DNA from: Burkholderia cepacia
GTDB lineage: Bacteria > Pseudomonadota > Gammaproteobacteria > Burkholderiales > Burkholderiaceae
Direction: 5' to 3'
Assembly: GCF_001039005.1 (NCBI RefSeq)
Contig: NZ_LDWR01000033.1
Span: 95,404-159,403 of the forward strand
DNA: 64,000 bases
Positions 18,044 to 27,097 of this stretch are shown piece by piece (the stretch's first letter is position 1; the number at the start of each line of letters is the position of its first letter). The position numbers were made by a program, and so were the translations under genes. The notes under the pieces were generated by a model. The model made no database searches, had not been told where the DNA came from, and worked only from the letters and a program-made list of their open reading frames with translations.

Positions 18044-19588
18044 TTACTTCTGCGCGAGCGGCGCGGCAGCCGCACCGGACGCCGGCACGGGTGCCGGCGC
18101 TGCCATGTCGCCGTTCTCGCGCGCCATGTCCGACGCATCCCAGCCGCCGCCGAGCGCCTTCACGAGCCCGACCGACGACGCCATCCGCTGCCCGGCGATC
18201 GTCGAGAGCTTCTGCTGCGCGGTGAACGCGGTGGTCTGCGCGGTCAGCACGTTCAGGTACGCCACCGTGCCGGCCTTGTACTGGTTCGTGACGATCGCGA
18301 GCGCGTGCTCGGCGCTGTCGACGGCCTGTCGCTGCACGTCGATTTCCTGCGCGAGGATGCGCTGCGACGCGAGGTTGTCCTCGACGTCCTGGAATGCGGT
18401 GAGCACCGCGAGGCGATACGCGGCGACATCCTGGTCGTAGGTCGCGCGCGCGGCGTCGGTCTGCGCGGCGCGCAGACCCGCGTCGAACAGCGTCGCCGCA
18501 AGCTGCGGGCCGACCGTCCAGAAACGCGCCGGCAGCGTGAACAGCTGCGACCACACCGAGCTCTGGACGCCACCGGTGGCCGACAGCGTGAGCGTCGGGA
18601 AGAACGCGGAAATCGCGACGCCGATCTGCTCGTTCGCGGCCGCCGCGCGGCGCTCGGCCGCCGCGATGTCGGGCCGGCGCTCGAGCAGCGCGGACGGCAC
18701 GTCGACCGGCGTGATCGGCGGCTCGGCCGTGAGCGGGTTCGTCGGCAGTGAGAAGGTCGATGCCGGTTCGCCGATCAGCGTTGCGATCGCATGCTCGTAC
18801 TGCGCGCGTGCGACGCCGTTGTCGATCGACGCCGCCTGCGCGCTTTGCAGTTGCGTCTGCGCCTGGATCACGTCGGCGCGCGCGGCGACACCTTGCGCAT
18901 ACTGGTTCTGCGTGAGCTGCAGCGACTGTTGGTACGACTTCACGGTGTCGTCGAGCAGCTTTTGCAGCGCATCGGATGTGCGCAGCTGGAAATAGGTTTG
19001 CGCGAGCAGCGCTTGCTGCGACAGCCGCGCGTTCGCGAGATCGGCCGCAGCCGCCGCTTCGCCGGCGCGCTGCGCGCTGACGGTGCGGCTCACCTTGCCC
19101 CACAGGTCGGGTTCCCAGCTCGCGTCGAGGCCGACGCTGTAGCTGTTGTTGATCGATCCGGACGAACCGCTGCCGAAACTCGACGACGAGCCCGACGACA
19201 GCGACGTGCGCGGCGTGCGGGCGCGCGAGCCCGACGCGGTCAGCCCGACGGTCGGGAAATACGCGGCACGGGCCTCGGTCACGAGCGCGCGCGCCTGCCG
19301 GTAGGCGGCCGCCGATTGCGCGATGGTCTGGTTCGACGCGTTGAGCTTGCCGATCAGCGCATCGAGTTGCGGATCGTTGTAGACCGTCCACCACGCGCCG
19401 CGGTCGGTGCGGTCGGCGGGTTGCGCGACCTTCCAGCCGGCCGGCGCTTCCTTGAATGCGGCAGGGATCGACGTGTCGGGCCGGTGATAGTCGGGCCCGA
19501 CGGCGCAGCCGGCGAGCAGCACGGCCGTCGCAACGGCGACGGCGGCGCTCAGCGGGCGAAGGGCGCGCGGGAGGGAGGCGTACGGCAT
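18044..19588 (-). CDS. Outer-membrane efflux lipoprotein, NodT/OprM family
   Basis: A 514-residue outer-membrane channel of tripartite drug pumps. The signal peptide ends in the lipobox LLAGC (Cys at about residue 28), so it is a lipoprotein. Two OEP repeats form the beta-barrel and the periplasmic alpha-barrel. It lies near a marR-type regulator and an emrB-type transporter, so it probably serves as their exit duct. It is on the opposite strand from them, across 19589-20305, and no adaptor gene is nearby. Confidence 0.92.
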   Translation of the reverse strand: MPYASLPRALRPLSAAVAVATAVLLAGCAVGPDYHRPDTSIPAAFKEAPAGWKVAQPADRTDRGAWWTVYNDPQLDALIGKLNASNQTIAQSAAAYRQARALVTEARAAYFPTVGLTASGSRARTPRTSLSSGSSSSFGSGSSGSINNSYSVGLDASWEPDLWGKVSRTVSAQRAGEAAAAADLANARLSQQALLAQTYFQLRTSDALQKLLDDTVKSYQQSLQLTQNQYAQGVAARADVIQAQTQLQSAQAASIDNGVARAQYEHAIATLIGEPASTFSLPTNPLTAEPPITPVDVPSALLERRPDIAAAERRAAAANEQIGVAISAFFPTLTLSATGGVQSSVWSQLFTLPARFWTVGPQLAATLFDAGLRAAQTDAARATYDQDVAAYRLAVLTAFQDVEDNLASQRILAQEIDVQRQAVDSAEHALAIVTNQYKAGTVAYLNVLTAQTTAFTAQQKLSTIAGQRMASSVGLVKALGGGWDASDMARENGDMAAPAPVPASGAAAAPLAQK

Positions 19589-19846
19589 CGTGGTTTTCCT
19601 GTCTGGGCGCGACGGCCGGCGGGCGGCGCCGCGCGATGCGGTCGTTGCCGCTGGCGGACAAATGGTAACTGACGGTGGGGAAGCTGCGCAGCCCTAAGGG
19701 TACGGTGCCAGGGGGCCTGAATGTGTTACCGGTGCGAGCGGCCGGTTTACCGGCCATTACGGATCGCTTGCGCGGAGACAGGTGCGTGCCGGCCGCCGCG
19801 GGGGGCGCGGCCGGCGGTCAGTCGGGATGGCGGGAGCGGTGCGGCG

Positions 19847-20140
19847 TCAGTGGCAGCGCACGGGTACCGGGACGGGTTCGGCGGCGGACCGCCATGACGA
19901 CGGCTCCGTCGCGGCCGGCTGGCTCGTGCGGCGTGCGCCGCCCTTCCCGTTGCGCTGCCGGCGATGATCGAACCACGCGAACCCGAGCGCCGCGAGCGAG
20001 CCGCCCGGCACGACCAGCATCGTCACGTACAGCGCGATCTTCCAGCCGCGGTGCGGCCCGGAAAACACATGATGAGCGGTATCGGTCAGGTTGCGGCGCA
20101 GCGCGCCGGCGGCATTTTTCAGGAACAGCATCGCGAACAT
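19847..20140 (-). CDS. Small membrane protein of unknown function
   Basis: About 97 residues starting MFAMLFLKNAAG. One membrane helix lies near residues 35-55 (IALYVTMLVVPGGSLAALG), followed by a basic, Pro/Ser-rich tail. It sits between the efflux channel gene and the MarR gene, so a role in the efflux locus is possible. It is not a membrane-fusion protein. Start and reality are moderately supported. No other gene is seen in the 19589-19846 stretch. Confidence 0.45.
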   Translation of the reverse strand: MFAMLFLKNAAGALRRNLTDTAHHVFSGPHRGWKIALYVTMLVVPGGSLAALGFAWFDHRRQRNGKGGARRTSQPAATEPSSWRSAAEPVPVPVRCH

Positions 20141-20230
20141 CCTCGGGGGCCCGGCAGTGCGGGCGAATCGGTCAGAACATCGTCTCCGGCAGTGCAACAT
20201 GCACGTCGTAACTGGTTGCCTCAAATAATA

Positions 20231-20259
20231 TTGACTAAGCAATCATTTTTCAAGATACT
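20231..20259 (+). promoter_or_regulatory. Promoter of the MarR-type gene with overlapping candidate operator
   Basis: TTGACT (20231-20236), a 17-bp spacer and GATACT (20254-20259) form a plausible sigma-70 promoter. The -35 lies in TTGACTAAGCAA, an imperfect inverted repeat. Its TAAGC half-site reappears as a palindrome at 20821-20834, suggesting autoregulation. Confidence 0.5.
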
Positions 20260-20305
20260 GGGCGCGTTTTAACCTGAAACGCACTATTGCTGTGTGCGCA
20301 ATCGC

Positions 20306-20794
20306 ATGACCGGCGGCCTCTACGATCCCGAGAACATCGCGCTGGAAACGAGCCTCGGCTATTACCTGTCGAAGGCGAAGCAGGCGCTCGTCGAGCGGAT
20401 GGATCGCGCGCTCGAGCCGCTCGACCTCACCGCGCAGCAGATCGGCGTGATCCTGCTGCTGTCGCGCGGTTACGCGAGCACGCCGTTCGAGCTGTCTCGC
20501 AAGATGTCGTACGACAGCGGGTCGATGACGCGGATGCTCGACCGGCTCGAACGCAAGGGGCTGGTCGCGCGCTCGCGCAGCGAGCAGGATCGCCGGATGA
20601 TCGAGCTGACGCTGACCGAACGCGGCGCCGAGGCGGCCCGCGCGCTGCCGTCGCTGATCGCGACCGCGCTCAACGCGCAGCTCGACGGTTTCTCGGCCGA
20701 CGAACTCGCGACGCTCACCGGCCTGCTGCAGCGCTTCATCGCCAACGGGCCCGGCACGACCGATTGCCCGAAACCCGACGACGCGGACAACTGA
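20306..20794 (+). CDS. MarR-family transcriptional regulator
   Basis: A 162-residue winged-helix repressor of the MarR/EmrR group. The recognition region is SRKMSYDSGSMTRMLDRLERKGLV near residues 70-95, and the beta-wing is RSRSEQDRRMIELTLTERG. Such proteins sense toxic aromatics and control adjacent efflux genes. ATG 20306 is used here; GTG 20294 is four codons upstream. It is followed in the same direction by emrB. Confidence 0.92.
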   Translation: MTGGLYDPENIALETSLGYYLSKAKQALVERMDRALEPLDLTAQQIGVILLLSRGYASTPFELSRKMSYDSGSMTRMLDRLERKGLVARSRSEQDRRMIELTLTERGAEAARALPSLIATALNAQLDGFSADELATLTGLLQRFIANGPGTTDCPKPDDADN

Positions 20795-20820
20795 TGCGCG
20801 CGGAGGCCCCATGTCTAGGT

Positions 20821-20834
20821 TAAGCATTCGCTTA
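20821..20834. promoter_or_regulatory. Inverted repeat TAAGC-N4-GCTTA, candidate MarR operator before emrB
   Basis: TAAGCATTCGCTTA is a perfect 5+5 palindrome in the 177-bp gap before emrB. The TAAGC half-site is shared with the region overlapping the marR -35. A common operator for both promoters is the simplest reading. Confidence 0.45.
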
Positions 20835-20971
20835 TTTCTCTGTCTGGGCAGAAGATGACAAGGCACGCGCTTCACTTTTTTCCTTATCCGTTCCACCCGG
20901 CCGGGCCGCGCTGCGTTGCGCACCCGTGCGTTGCGCCGGCGCGTCGCGCGCGCCGCGTCTAGGAGATTCCG

Positions 20972-22534
20972 ATGTCCGCCACCACGGCATCCGCCGCCTC
21001 CCCCGCCGCCCAACCCGCGCCGCTCACCGGCGGCGCGCTCGCGCTGCTCACGGTCGGGCTCGCGCTCGGCACCTTCATGGAGGTGCTCGACACGTCGATC
21101 GCGAACGTCGCGGTGCCGACCATCTCGGGCAGCCTCGGCGTCGCGACGAGCGAAGGCACCTGGGTGATCTCGTCGTACTCGGTCGCGTCCGCGATCGCGG
21201 TGCCGCTGACCGGCTGGCTCGCGCGGCGCGTCGGCGAAGTGCGGCTCTTCACGCTGTCGGTGCTCGCGTTCACGATCGCGTCGGCACTGTGCGGCCTCGC
21301 GAACAACTTCGAGACGCTGATCGCGTTCCGGCTGCTGCAGGGCCTCGTGTCGGGGCCGATGGTGCCGCTGTCGCAGACGATCCTGATGCGCAGCTACCCG
21401 CCCGCGAAGCGCGGGCTTGCGCTCGGGTTATGGGCGATGACGGTGATCGTCGCGCCGATCTTCGGCCCGCTGCTGGGCGGTTGGATCAGCGACAACTACA
21501 CATGGCCGTGGATCTTCTACATCAACCTGCCGATCGGCGTGTTCTCGGCGGTCTGCGCGTACTTCCTGCTGCGCGGCCGCGAGACGAAGACGACGAAGCA
21601 GCGGATCGACGCGGTCGGCCTCGCGCTGCTCGTGATCGGCGTGTCGTGCCTGCAGATGATGCTCGACCTCGGCAAGGACCGCGACTGGTTCAACTCGTCG
21701 TTCATCGTCGCGCTCGCGCTGATCGCGGTCGTGTCGCTCGCGTTCATGCTGGTGTGGGAGACGACCGAGAAGGAGCCGGTGGTCGACCTGTCGCTGTTCA
21801 AGGACCGCAATTTCGCGCTCGGGGCGCTGATCATCTCGTTCGGCTTCATGGCGTTCTTCGGCTCGGTCGTGATCTTCCCGCTGTGGCTGCAGACGGTGAT
21901 GGGCTACACGGCCGGCAAGGCCGGCCTCGCGACCGCGCCGGTCGGGCTGCTCGCGCTCGTGCTGTCGCCGCTGATCGGCCGCAACATGCACCGGCTCGAC
22001 CTGCGAATGGTCGCGAGTTTCGCGTTCATCGTGTTCGCCGGCGTGTCGATCTGGAACTCGACGTTTACGCTCGACGTGCCGTTCAACCACGTGATCCTGC
22101 CGCGGCTCGTGCAGGGGATCGGCGTCGCGTGTTTCTTCGTGCCGATGACGACGATCACGCTGTCGAGCATCTCCGACGAGCGGCTCGCGAGCGCGTCGGG
22201 GCTGTCGAACTTCCTGCGCACGCTGTCGGGCGCGATCGGCACCGCGGCCAGCTCGACGTTCTGGGAGAACGACGCGATCTACCACCACGCGCGGCTCTCG
22301 GAATCGGTGAGCATCTACGCGCAGAACACGACCGACTACCAGGGCGCGCTGGCGCAGCTCGGCATCGTCGGGCAGACGGCCAACGCGCAGCTCAACCAGC
22401 TCGTCACGCAGCAGGGCTTCATGATGGCGACCAACGACTTCTTCCTGCTGTCGGCGTTCATGTTCGGCGCGCTCGCGGCGCTCGTGTGGATCACGAAGCC
22501 GAAGAAGGGGGCGGGGCCGGCGATGGGGCATTGA
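20972..22534 (+). CDS. EmrB/QacA-type MFS drug transporter (DHA2)
   Basis: A 520-residue proton-driven exporter with 14 predicted membrane helices. The DHA2 signature is visible: MEVLDTSIANVAVPTISG in helix 1, GWLARRVGEVR in the 2-3 loop and GPLLGGWISDNYTWPWIFYINLPIG in helix 5 and after. In tripartite EmrAB-TolC-like pumps it joins an EmrA adaptor and an outer-membrane channel. The channel is at 18044-19588, but no emrA lies between or beside them. GGAG lies 5' of the ATG. Confidence 0.94.
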   Translation: MSATTASAASPAAQPAPLTGGALALLTVGLALGTFMEVLDTSIANVAVPTISGSLGVATSEGTWVISSYSVASAIAVPLTGWLARRVGEVRLFTLSVLAFTIASALCGLANNFETLIAFRLLQGLVSGPMVPLSQTILMRSYPPAKRGLALGLWAMTVIVAPIFGPLLGGWISDNYTWPWIFYINLPIGVFSAVCAYFLLRGRETKTTKQRIDAVGLALLVIGVSCLQMMLDLGKDRDWFNSSFIVALALIAVVSLAFMLVWETTEKEPVVDLSLFKDRNFALGALIISFGFMAFFGSVVIFPLWLQTVMGYTAGKAGLATAPVGLLALVLSPLIGRNMHRLDLRMVASFAFIVFAGVSIWNSTFTLDVPFNHVILPRLVQGIGVACFFVPMTTITLSSISDERLASASGLSNFLRTLSGAIGTAASSTFWENDAIYHHARLSESVSIYAQNTTDYQGALAQLGIVGQTANAQLNQLVTQQGFMMATNDFFLLSAFMFGALAALVWITKPKKGAGPAMGH

Positions 22535-22594
22535 ACGCGTGGCGGGCGGCCATTGCGCCCGTCCGTTCCGCGTGCCCGCCGGGCGCCTCAGCCG

Positions 22595-23521
22595 TCACTC
22601 CCGCGCCCGCAACCCGCCGAACGCGAGATCGTCGACGGGCGCGACCGGCAGCGTCGCCCGCGCGACGTCGAGCCAAGCACGCGCCGCGTGCGACAGGTAA
22701 CCCTTCTTCAGCCAGCCGAGCGCGATCGCCCACGTGATTTCCGGCTCGACGATCGGCCGGCACGTGAACTGCCCCGCATCGAGCCGCCGGCAATACGGCT
22801 CGGGCAGCAGCGCGATGCCGACCCCCGCATGCACGAGCGCGGCCATGAAATCCCAATGGCCGCTGCGGCTCACGATCGACGGCGTGAAGCCGACCTTCCG
22901 GCACGCATCGAGCACCGCGTCGTGCAGCGCGAGGCTTTCCGCATAGAACACGAACGACTCGCGCGCGAGATCCGCGAGCGGCACGGCCGCGTGATCCTCC
23001 CAGCGCGACTCGCGCGGCGCGACGAGCCATAGCGGCGCGCGCACCATCGGCAGCCGCTCGAACGTGCCGGGGTCGACCGGCTCCAGCAGCCCGCCAAGCT
23101 CCAGCTCGCCCGACATCAGCGCGGCCTCGATCATCCGCGCGCCCTGCTCGAACAGCTTCAGCTCGATGTTCGGATAACGCTGCTTGTACGCGGCGATGAT
23201 CGGCGTGAACAGCGAGCCGCCCAGCGGCGGGACGCCGATCGTCAGTTCGCCGCGCCCGAGCGTGCCGAGATCGTTCAGCTCCGACTGCAGCTGCGCCTGC
23301 GCGGCGAGCACGTCCTGGCCGCGCTGGAATACGATGCGCCCCGCATCGGTGAGCACCATCTGCCGGCCGTCGCGCAGCAGCAGCGGCGAGCCGATCTCGT
23401 CCTCGAGTGCCTTCACCATCTTGCTGATGGTCGGCTGGGTCACGAACAGCCGGTCGGCCGCCGCGGTGAAGCTCTGCTGGCGGACCACCTCGACGAAGTA
23501 CCGCAGCGCGCGCAATTCCAT
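22595..23521 (-). CDS. cidR: LysR-family regulator, CidR-like
   Basis: A 308-residue LysR regulator. The N-terminal helix-turn-helix includes SFTAAADRLFVTQPTISKMVKALE, followed by a LysR substrate-binding domain. It is divergent from cidA, with a perfect palindrome between them, the usual layout for control of the neighbouring operon. By analogy with CidR it would respond to overflow metabolism and switch on cidAB. The start MELRALRYFVEV is the family norm; the reading frame is open further upstream. Confidence 0.88.
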   Translation of the reverse strand: MELRALRYFVEVVRQQSFTAAADRLFVTQPTISKMVKALEDEIGSPLLLRDGRQMVLTDAGRIVFQRGQDVLAAQAQLQSELNDLGTLGRGELTIGVPPLGGSLFTPIIAAYKQRYPNIELKLFEQGARMIEAALMSGELELGGLLEPVDPGTFERLPMVRAPLWLVAPRESRWEDHAAVPLADLARESFVFYAESLALHDAVLDACRKVGFTPSIVSRSGHWDFMAALVHAGVGIALLPEPYCRRLDAGQFTCRPIVEPEITWAIALGWLKKGYLSHAARAWLDVARATLPVAPVDDLAFGGLRARE

Positions 23522-23558
23522 CGAAAACTCCCCAAGTTGGTGCAACGATCCAAACGGA

Positions 23559-23573
23559 ATTCCAAACTGGAAT
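23559..23573. promoter_or_regulatory. LysR-type operator between cidR and cidA
   Basis: ATTCCAAACTGGAAT is a perfect 6-3-6 palindrome and fits the T-N11-A rule of LysR boxes. It lies 38 bp upstream of the divergent cidR start. A TATACT at 23620-23625 is a possible -10 for cidA. Confidence 0.65.
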
Positions 23574-23660
23574 GTAAAGGATAGAGACAAGTCATTTTAT
23601 TTATGGTTAGGGGAAACCCTATACTCGCACCATCAACGGAATATCTGTATGGAGCCTGCC

Positions 23661-24137
23661 ATGACCAAGCCGACCGCTACTGCCGCCGCCCGCCCCGCCG
23701 CCTCGGGCAGCATGACGCGCGCGGGCCGGATCGCGCTGCAGGCCGCCGCGCTCGGCGCGCTGTGGATGGCCGTCGACTGGGCCGTGCGGACGATCGGGCT
23801 GCCGATTCCGTCCGGTGTGGTCGGCCTCGCGGTGCTCCTCGTGCTGCTGTTCTCGGGCCGCGTCGCGCCTGCGTGGGTGAAGGACGGCGCGAACTGGCTG
23901 CTGTCCGACATGCTGCTGTTCTTCGTGCCGGCCGCCGTCGCGGCCGTCCAGTACGGCGGGCTGTTCCGCGAGGACGGCTGGCGCATCGCGCTGGTGATGC
24001 TCGCGGGCACCGCGTTCGTGATGGTCGCGGTGGCCGTCGCGGTCGATCTCGCCGCGAAGCTCGAGCGCCGGCTGGCCGTGCAGCGCGTGTTCGCCGAACG
24101 CCGCCGTGCGCGCCTGAGCGCCGCGCCCGCCCACTGA
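23661..24137 (+). CDS. cidA: CidA/LrgA holin-like membrane protein
   Basis: A 158-residue small membrane protein of the CidA/LrgA family, with four hydrophobic segments (about residues 28-45, 48-65, 75-95 and 105-128) and a basic C-terminus. Such proteins act like holins and influence murein hydrolase export, cell lysis or small-molecule export. ATG 23661 has GGAG seven bases upstream; ATG 23649 is an alternative. cidB follows after 13 bp. Confidence 0.88.
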   Translation: MTKPTATAAARPAASGSMTRAGRIALQAAALGALWMAVDWAVRTIGLPIPSGVVGLAVLLVLLFSGRVAPAWVKDGANWLLSDMLLFFVPAAVAAVQYGGLFREDGWRIALVMLAGTAFVMVAVAVAVDLAAKLERRLAVQRVFAERRRARLSAAPAH

Positions 24138-24150
24138 GCCGGAGCCGCGC

Positions 24151-24873
24151 ATGCCTGCCTTGCTGTCGAACCTGTCCGCCGACCACGTGAATACAGCGAT
24201 CTCGTTCGGCTGCTTCGTGCTGACGGTCGTGCTGTATGTCGCGTCGAAGCGGCTCTACGCGTACAAGAAGACGCTGCTGTTCTCGCCGCTCGTGTTCGTG
24301 CCGGGCGTGCTGGTGCTGCTCGTCCTGCTGACCGGCATCCCGTATTCGGTCTACTTCCGCGACACGCGCTGGCTGATGTGGCTGCTCGGCCCGGCGACGA
24401 TCGCGTTCGCGGTGCCGATCTACGAATATCGCGACCTGATCCGCCGGCACTGGCTGTCGCTGTCGGTCGGCGTCGCGGTCGGGATCGGCGCGGGCGTGTG
24501 CGGATCGCTGCTGCTGGCGAAGCTGCTGCACCTGTCGCCCGAGCTGCAGCGCTCGCTGATGACACGCTCGGTGTCGACGCCGTTCGCGCTCGCCGTATCC
24601 GACAAGATCCATGCGCCGAAGGACCTCACGGCCCTGTTCGTGATCGCGACCGGCATCTGCGGGATGCTGCTCGGCGAGATCGTGCTGGCGCTCGTGCCGA
24701 TGCGCACGCGGCTCGCGCGCGGCGCGCTGTTCGGCGCGGCCGCCCATGGCGTGGGCACCGCGAAGGCGCGCGAGATCGGCAACGAGGAAGGCGTCGTGTC
24801 GAGCCTCACGATGATGATCGCCGGCGTCGCGATGGTGCTGATCGCGCCGCTGCTGACGCTGCTGCCGATCTGA
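24151..24873 (+). CDS. cidB: CidB/LrgB-family membrane protein
   Basis: A 240-residue polytopic protein with about seven hydrophobic segments and the conserved LrgB run SVSTPFALAVSDKI and GAAAHGVGTAKA. It is the usual partner of CidA and shares its operon. A 10-bp inverted repeat (24906-24915 with 24929-24938) lies 33 bp after the stop. Confidence 0.93.
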   Translation: MPALLSNLSADHVNTAISFGCFVLTVVLYVASKRLYAYKKTLLFSPLVFVPGVLVLLVLLTGIPYSVYFRDTRWLMWLLGPATIAFAVPIYEYRDLIRRHWLSLSVGVAVGIGAGVCGSLLLAKLLHLSPELQRSLMTRSVSTPFALAVSDKIHAPKDLTALFVIATGICGMLLGEIVLALVPMRTRLARGALFGAAAHGVGTAKAREIGNEEGVVSSLTMMIAGVAMVLIAPLLTLLPI

Positions 24874-24905
24874 CGGCCCGCGCCGGGCGGCCGACGCCCG
24901 CCTGG

Positions 24906-24938
24906 CATGCCGGGCCGCCCTCGGCCGCGCCCGGCATG
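24906..24938. terminator. GC-rich hairpin after cidB
   Basis: CATGCCGGGC and GCCCGGCATG form a perfect 10-bp stem with a 13-base loop. There is no T-tract, so it may slow RNA decay or give weak termination rather than being a classic terminator. The remaining gap up to fliL shows nothing clear. Confidence 0.45.
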
Positions 24939-25088
24939 ACGCGTTGCGCCGCCGCCCGCACCCTGCATCGAGCCGACACGCGGCCGACAATCGGCTGAGA
25001 TAGCCGCAAATCCCCCCTCTTTTCCGCCCATCGGGCTCGGCCCGGATGCCGAACAATGCATGCTACGAGACATCACGCACGCATTCAC

Positions 25089-25592
25089 ATGGCCTCCACG
25101 ACCGCAAACCCGACCGCCGACAAGCCGGCTTCCTCCGGCAAGTTCAAGCGCATCGCGCTCATCGCCGTCATCGCGCTGGGTGCGGCCGCTGCCGCCGCCG
25201 GCGGCATGTACGTGTTCCTGAGCAAGGAAGGCGTCGGCCGTGCGAGCGCGCCCGCCGAGCCGGCACCGCTTGCCGCGCCGGTGTTCTTCCCGCTCGACCC
25301 GCTGACCGTGAACCTGCAGTCGGACGACGGCGCGCAGCATTACCTGCGCGTCGGCCTGTCGCTGAAGCTCACCGACCCGAAGGCGCAGGAGCAACTGACC
25401 GCGCGGATGCCGGAGATCCGCAGCCGGATCCTGCTCGCGCTGTCGAACAAGCATCCCGAGGAACTCGCGACGCCGGACGGCAAACGTTCGCTCGCGAAGG
25501 AACTGCGGGACCTGATCGAGCAGCCGACGCAGCCGGGCAACCAGCGCGCGAAGGTCGACGACGTGTTGTTTACCGAATTCGTCGTCCAGTAA
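25089..25592 (+). CDS. fliL: Flagellar protein FliL
   Basis: A 167-residue single-pass inner-membrane protein that associates with flagellar stators and supports torque. One helix lies near residues 22-45, followed by a periplasmic FliL domain (FFPLDPLTVNLQSDDG ...) ending TEFVVQ. ATG 25089 (MASTTANPT) is preferred over ATG 25056 because it puts the helix at the usual distance. It is the first gene of fliLMNOPQR. Confidence 0.92.
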   Translation: MASTTANPTADKPASSGKFKRIALIAVIALGAAAAAAGGMYVFLSKEGVGRASAPAEPAPLAAPVFFPLDPLTVNLQSDDGAQHYLRVGLSLKLTDPKAQEQLTARMPEIRSRILLALSNKHPEELATPDGKRSLAKELRDLIEQPTQPGNQRAKVDDVLFTEFVVQ

Positions 25593-25614
25593 CGCGGCCG
25601 CGAAAGGAGCGCGC

Positions 25615-26613
25615 ATGGGCCACCAGGAGTTCATGTCCCAGGAGGAGGTCGATGCCCTCCTCAAGGGCGTCACGGGCGAAACCGATGCAGTCGACGAGCA
25701 GCGCGACACATCGGGCGTCCGCCCCTACAACATCGCCACGCAGGAGCGAATCGTCCGCGGCCGGATGCCCGGCCTCGAGATCATCAACGACCGCTTCGCG
25801 CGGTTGCTGCGGATCGGCATCTTCAACTTCATGCGGCGCACGGCGGAAATCTCCGTGAGCCAGGTGAAGGTGCAGAAGTACAGCGAGTTCACCCGCAACC
25901 TGCCGATCCCGACGAACCTGAACCTCGTGCACGTGAAGCCGCTGCGCGGCACGTCGCTGTTCGTGTTCGACCCGAACCTCGTGTTCTTCGTCGTCGACAA
26001 CCTGTTCGGCGGCGACGGGCGCTTTCACACGCGCGTCGAGGGCCGCGATTTCACGGCCACCGAGCAGCGGATCATCGGCAAGCTGCTGAACCTCGTGTTC
26101 GAGCACTACGCGACCGCGTGGAAAAGCGTGCGGCCGCTGCAGTTCGAATTCGTGCGCTCGGAAATGCACACGCAGTTCGCGAACGTCGCGACGCCGAACG
26201 AGATCGTGATCGTCACGCAGTTCTCGATCGAGTTCGGGCCGACGGGCGGCACGCTGCACATCTGCATGCCGTACTCGATGATCGAGCCGATCCGCGACGT
26301 GCTCAGTTCGCCGATCCAGGGCGAGGCGCTCGAAGTCGACCGCCGCTGGGTGCGCGTGCTGTCGCAGCAGGTGCAGGCCGCCGAGGTCGAGCTGAGCGCG
26401 AATCTCGCCGAGATCTCGTCGACGTTCGAGAAGATCCTGAACCTGCGCGCGGGCGACGTGCTGCCGCTGGAGATCGCCGACACGATCACCGCGAAGGTCG
26501 ACGGCGTGCCGGTGATGGAATGCGGCTACGGAATTTTCAATGGTCAATATGCATTGCGCGTGCAGAAGATGATCAGCGCGGGCGATACGATGAAGGAAGG
26601 TGGATATGAGTGA
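25615..26613 (+). CDS. fliM: Flagellar motor switch protein FliM
   Basis: A 332-residue C-ring protein that binds CheY-P and sets rotation direction. The N-terminal CheY-binding peptide is visible as EFMSQEEVDALLKGV. The middle CheC-like domain and a C-terminal SpoA domain follow. AAAGGAG precedes the ATG. Its stop lies inside fliN, an overlap of 8 bases. Confidence 0.95.
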   Translation: MGHQEFMSQEEVDALLKGVTGETDAVDEQRDTSGVRPYNIATQERIVRGRMPGLEIINDRFARLLRIGIFNFMRRTAEISVSQVKVQKYSEFTRNLPIPTNLNLVHVKPLRGTSLFVFDPNLVFFVVDNLFGGDGRFHTRVEGRDFTATEQRIIGKLLNLVFEHYATAWKSVRPLQFEFVRSEMHTQFANVATPNEIVIVTQFSIEFGPTGGTLHICMPYSMIEPIRDVLSSPIQGEALEVDRRWVRVLSQQVQAAEVELSANLAEISSTFEKILNLRAGDVLPLEIADTITAKVDGVPVMECGYGIFNGQYALRVQKMISAGDTMKEGGYE

Positions 26614-27097
26614 GCTGAACCAGACGCCCGAGGACGACGTGCAAGCGATGGCCGATGCGGCCCTCGCGGCATCGGCCGCCGCCGCTCAGGCGGCACCGGC
26701 CGCGGCGGAAGAGGATCCGGGCATCGACGACTGGGCCGCCGCGCTCGCCGAGCAGAACCAGCAGCCGGTGCAGCCGGGCGCGACGGGCGCCGGCGTGTTC
26801 CAGCCGCTGTCGAAGGCCGCGGCGAGCTCGACGCACAACGACATCGAGATGATTCTCGACATCCCGGTCAAGATGACCGTGGAACTCGGCCGCACGAAGA
26901 TCGCGATTCGCAACCTGCTGCAGCTCGCGCAGGGCTCGGTGGTCGAGCTGGACGGCATGGCCGGCGAGCCGATGGACGTGCTCGTGAACGGCTGCCTGAT
27001 CGCGCAGGGCGAGGTCGTGGTCGTCAACGACAAGTTCGGCATCCGTCTCACCGACATCATCACCCCGGCTGAACGTATCCGGAAGCTGAATCGATGA
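26606..27097 (+). CDS. fliN: Flagellar motor switch protein FliN
   Basis: A 163-residue C-ring protein. An Ala-rich N-terminal extension of about 75 residues precedes the SpoA domain (MILDIPVKMTVELGRTKI ... ITPAERIRKLN). ATG 26606 overlaps fliM by 8 bases; GTG 26600 is in the same frame. Its stop overlaps the fliO start as ATGA. Confidence 0.95.
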   Translation: MSELNQTPEDDVQAMADAALAASAAAAQAAPAAAEEDPGIDDWAAALAEQNQQPVQPGATGAGVFQPLSKAAASSTHNDIEMILDIPVKMTVELGRTKIAIRNLLQLAQGSVVELDGMAGEPMDVLVNGCLIAQGEVVVVNDKFGIRLTDIITPAERIRKLNR

